From positions 186,001 to 250,000 of the forward strand of contig CAWGQC010000004.1 in assembly GCA_963824645.1 (NCBI GenBank): 64,000 nt of DNA, in the 5' to 3' direction. Shown one piece after another: positions 63,918 to 64,000 of this stretch (its first letter is position 1; each line of letters begins with the position of its first letter). Made by a program: the position numbers and the translations under genes. The notes under the pieces were generated by a model. The model had not been told where the DNA came from. It ran no database searches and was given only the letters and a program-made list of their open reading frames with translations. The DNA is from Bog-756 sp963824645 (GTDB taxonomy: Bacteria; Actinomycetota; Acidimicrobiia; Acidimicrobiales; RAAP-2).

Positions 63918-64000
63918 TTAGGACGGCGCCCGGAGTTCGGCCCACTCCTCGGCCAGTACGGCGTAGACCACCTCGTCGGCCCATTCGCCTTTGACCCATT
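63918..64000 (-). CDS. C-terminal end of a GNAT-type acetyltransferase (cut by window edge)
   Basis: The minus strand reads WVKGEWADEVVYAVLAEEWA followed by ELRAPS and a stop at 63918-63920. The pattern of a basic turn, DEVVYAVL and EEW is typical of the last helix of RimJ/RimL-like GNAT N-acetyltransferases. Only 26 residues are visible, so the family is a guess from this tail. It converges on the mutase gene. Confidence 0.55.
   Translation of the reverse strand, partial: WVKGEWADEVVYAVLAEEWAELRAPS

Overview
The window is high-GC DNA with dense, mostly short-spaced genes on both strands and very high third-position GC. Actinobacterial-style content (LCP protein, homodimeric AceE, NlpC/P60 hydrolase with coiled coil, SufB-D-C with a Rieske protein, HhH-GPD repair protein, DUF6941) points to an actinomycete, most plausibly a member of the Acidimicrobiia. 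That placement is inference from gene content. No phage, transposase, CRISPR array, rRNA or tRNA was found. The region looks like ordinary chromosome of an aerobic heterotroph.

Layout. 0.2-3.6 kb: a cell-wall hydrolase, a dienelactone hydrolase and a DUF885 peptidase. 3.6-8.1 kb: genes matching three steps of the ethylmalonyl-CoA pathway, namely malyl-CoA lyase (mcl), methylsuccinyl-CoA dehydrogenase (mcd) and a MaoC hydratase. 8.1-15.4 kb: mutY, hydrolases, a flavin reductase, a cupin epimerase, a membrane protein and oligopeptidase B. 15.5-25.1 kb: Fe-S cluster assembly split into two opposed operons, sufB-orf-sufD-Rieske-sufC (+) and sufC2-sufS-sufU (-), with a LytR-CpsA-Psr gene between them; an imperfect palindrome of the same geometry precedes sufB and sufC2. 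25-31.7 kb: a glycogen-debranching-type enzyme, a beta-lactamase-fold hydrolase, an acyl-CoA dehydrogenase and thiE. 31.8-45.4 kb: aceE, rnhA, an ABC exporter and the lpd-sucB-lipBA-pepQ-SDR run, in which octanoyltransferase and lipoyl synthase form one continuous ORF.

45.4-48.2 kb: a cobalamin riboswitch in front of two secreted proteins that resemble the two halves of animal transcobalamin. This is the strongest candidate for an undescribed system. 48.3-55 kb: membrane proteins and the B12-dependent methionine synthase metH. 55-58.3 kb: cob(I)alamin adenosyltransferase, leucyl aminopeptidase and gpsA. 58.3-64 kb: a TetR regulator, a nitroreductase, a rhodanese-MoeB protein, a methylmalonyl-CoA mutase large subunit and the end of an acetyltransferase gene cut by the window edge.

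The genes connect through cofactors. Cobalamin links the riboswitch pair, metH, the adenosyltransferase and the mutase. Lipoate links lipBA to the E2/E3 subunits beside it. Fe-S assembly supplies LipA, MutY and the Rieske protein. Recurrent signatures are: a TAnnnT box 6-9 bases upstream of at least sixteen start codons, which suggests much leaderless transcription; short tandem duplications, in units divisible by three, at the 3' ends of genes; and two genes whose conserved N-terminus has only CTG available as a start.
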